Positions 6,574 to 7,062 of a stretch of DNA of 7,062 bases are shown piece after piece. This stretch comes from an uncultured Eubacteriales bacterium. GTDB lineage: Bacteria > Bacillota > Clostridia > Lachnospirales > Lachnospiraceae. Made by a program: the position numbers and the translations under genes. The first letter of the stretch is position 1. Each line of letters opens with the position of its first letter. A model generated the notes under the pieces. The model made no database searches. It was not told the origin of the DNA and was given only the letters and a program-made list of their open reading frames with translations. The stretch lies in NCBI GenBank assembly GCA_949297565.1, contig CASFUI010000009.1, forward strand, positions 1 through 7,062, written 5' to 3'.

Positions 6574-6681
6574 TTGTTAAAAACTCCCATAAATGGTATA
6601 CATTGGGACTGTGAAAAAAACTCTGTAATTACTATCTTCTATGATAATTGCTGGGCTGAAAGCTGTTCGGAGAGCTTTTAG
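6574..6681 (+). CDS. 35-residue ORF, probably remnant of a gene interrupted by the IS
   Basis: A TTG codon follows AGGAGGA (6564-6570) by 3 nt, directly after the regulator gene. It opens a frame of 35 codons whose product contains three Cys (13, 26, 31) and two Trp (11, 27). The putative IS edge at about 6605 falls after codon 10, so most of the frame is likely IS sequence and the first codons are the surviving start of the next gene. A competing ATG at 6561, overlapping the regulator stop, reads only 17 codons to TGA at 6612-6614. A genuine small peptide cannot be excluded, but I consider it less likely. Confidence 0.2.
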   Translation: MLKTPINGIHWDCEKNSVITIFYDNCWAESCSESF

Positions 6682-6683
6682 CC
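6654..6683. other. Long hairpin in IS right end
   Basis: GGCTGAAAGCT (6654-6664) pairs with AGCTTTTAGCC (6673-6683): 11 pairs with one G-U wobble and an 8-base loop containing TTCG. No U-run follows on either strand, so it is not a standard terminator. It sits in the non-coding tail of the IS. Confidence 0.5.
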
Positions 6684-6723
6684 ATTGGTTTATATATAAC
6701 AGCACATGCTGGGTATGTCAAAT

Positions 6724-6744
6724 ACAGGTGGGGACACCACCTGT
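6724..6744. terminator. Hairpin just downstream of transposase stop
   Basis: ACAGGTGG (6724-6731) and CCACCTGT (6737-6744) form a perfect 8-bp GC-rich stem with a 5-nt loop, 16 bp beyond the transposase stop on the minus strand. The bases after it on that strand (ATTTGACAT) are only weakly U-rich, so it may end transposase transcription or block read-through into the element rather than act as a full intrinsic terminator. Confidence 0.4.
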
Positions 6745-6759
6745 TTCTGCAAGTTATTT

Positions 6760-7062
6760 TTATTCCGGGAGCCGTCCTTCGTACATGATGCTTAGCTCTC
6801 CATAGACCTGCCCCCAATTACGAATCGGCATCGTCCATTTGGTGGCAGCCTTAAAAGCTGCCAGATAAAGAGCTTTCAATAAAGCTGTATCGCTTGGGAA
6901 AATGCTCCACTGCCGATTCAACTTCCGATAGGCAGAACTCAACGATTCTAACGCCTGTTCTTCAGAAGGCACCTGATAAATCGTATTTAAATAATTGGCA
7001 AACGGTTTACGGTCTTTATCTGCCACATATTTCAACGTGTTCCTTACCTGATGTACGATGCA
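6760..7062 (-). pseudogene. IS256-family transposase, C-terminal 100 residues with internal deletion
   Basis: The frame is open to the window edge, so the 5' part lies outside. Visible residues, numbered from the edge: CIVHQVRNTLKYV (1-13), DKDRKPFANYLNTIY (15-29), EEQALESL (34-41), then YRKLNRQWSIFPSDTALLKA (45-64), KKWTMP-like KWTMPIRNW (75-83) and the end YEGRLPE (94-100). These are hallmark blocks of the IS256 (Mutator-type, DDE) family. In intact members about 45-50 residues separate the EEALE block from the IESLN-(x)-YRK block and include the conserved YTTN(A/L)IE motif around the last catalytic Glu. Here LESL joins straight to SSAYRK at about 6940. The segment is gone in frame, apparently by deletion between the two similar LESL/IESL-coding stretches. 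The enzyme should be inactive. Confidence 0.88.

Larger units (their letters stand above)
6605..7062 (-). mobile_element. IS256-family insertion sequence, right end, continuing past the window
   Basis: The transposase C-terminus is unmistakably IS256/Mutator-like. Beyond its stop (6760) lie about 155 bp of non-coding DNA that end at GGGACTGTGAAAAAAAC (6605-6621), which resembles the terminal inverted repeats of this family (GGG-CTGTG-A-rich). I place the outer edge there; the left end is outside the window, so neither the inverted repeat nor a target duplication can be confirmed. If the family's usual 8-bp duplication applies, it would be 6597-6604 (TATACATT). Confidence 0.65.

Noticed and set aside
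6574..6681. The 35-residue Cys/Trp-containing frame after the regulator as a signalling or RiPP precursor peptide.
   Set aside because: The IS edge cuts through it, the start codon is TTG with short spacing, and no processing or export gene is visible.

Overview
The window looks like the chromosome of a low-to-mid GC anaerobic Firmicute, most likely a gut Clostridia (Lachnospiraceae/Oscillospiraceae-like). The evidence is the strong GGAGG-type ribosome binding sites, clostridial-type protein families and an IS256-family insertion sequence. No rRNA, tRNA or CRISPR array is visible, so the assignment rests on protein style only.

Layout. (1) 1-647 is a rearranged edge: a small two-helix membrane protein on + (1-261) runs head-on into a minus-strand gene (start 647) that has lost its 3' part. 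The join lies at about 258-272, where a 15-bp copy of the membrane gene's own start region sits. (2) 798-3190 (minus) is a tightly coupled two-gene operon: a 106-residue protein with one GxxxG membrane helix and an acidic tail, then a 690-residue P1B-type metal ATPase. This pair resembles the FezA/FezB core of ferrosomes (iron-storage organelles), and is the most interesting content of the window. (3) 3451-4410 (+) is a membrane-anchored polysaccharide/peptidoglycan deacetylase, divergent from the operon. The 260-bp gap between them holds two imperfect Fur-box-like palindromes. (4) 4465-5634 (minus) is an MFS sugar-type transporter, convergent with the deacetylase. (5) 5884-6564 (+) is a regulator with two separate HTH domains, divergent from the transporter. 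Their shared gap carries four copies of the hexamer GCATAT, a possible operator. (6) 6605-7062 is one end of an IS256-family element whose transposase has lost an internal segment. The element seems to have landed just after the start of a gene that followed the regulator.

Working together: the small protein and ATPase are probably co-translated (1-nt stop/start overlap) and may build a membrane-bounded iron compartment under iron-dependent control. The double-HTH protein is the obvious candidate regulator of the neighbouring MFS transporter. The rest is ordinary accessory content with signs of decay at both edges (a truncated gene on the left, a damaged IS on the right).
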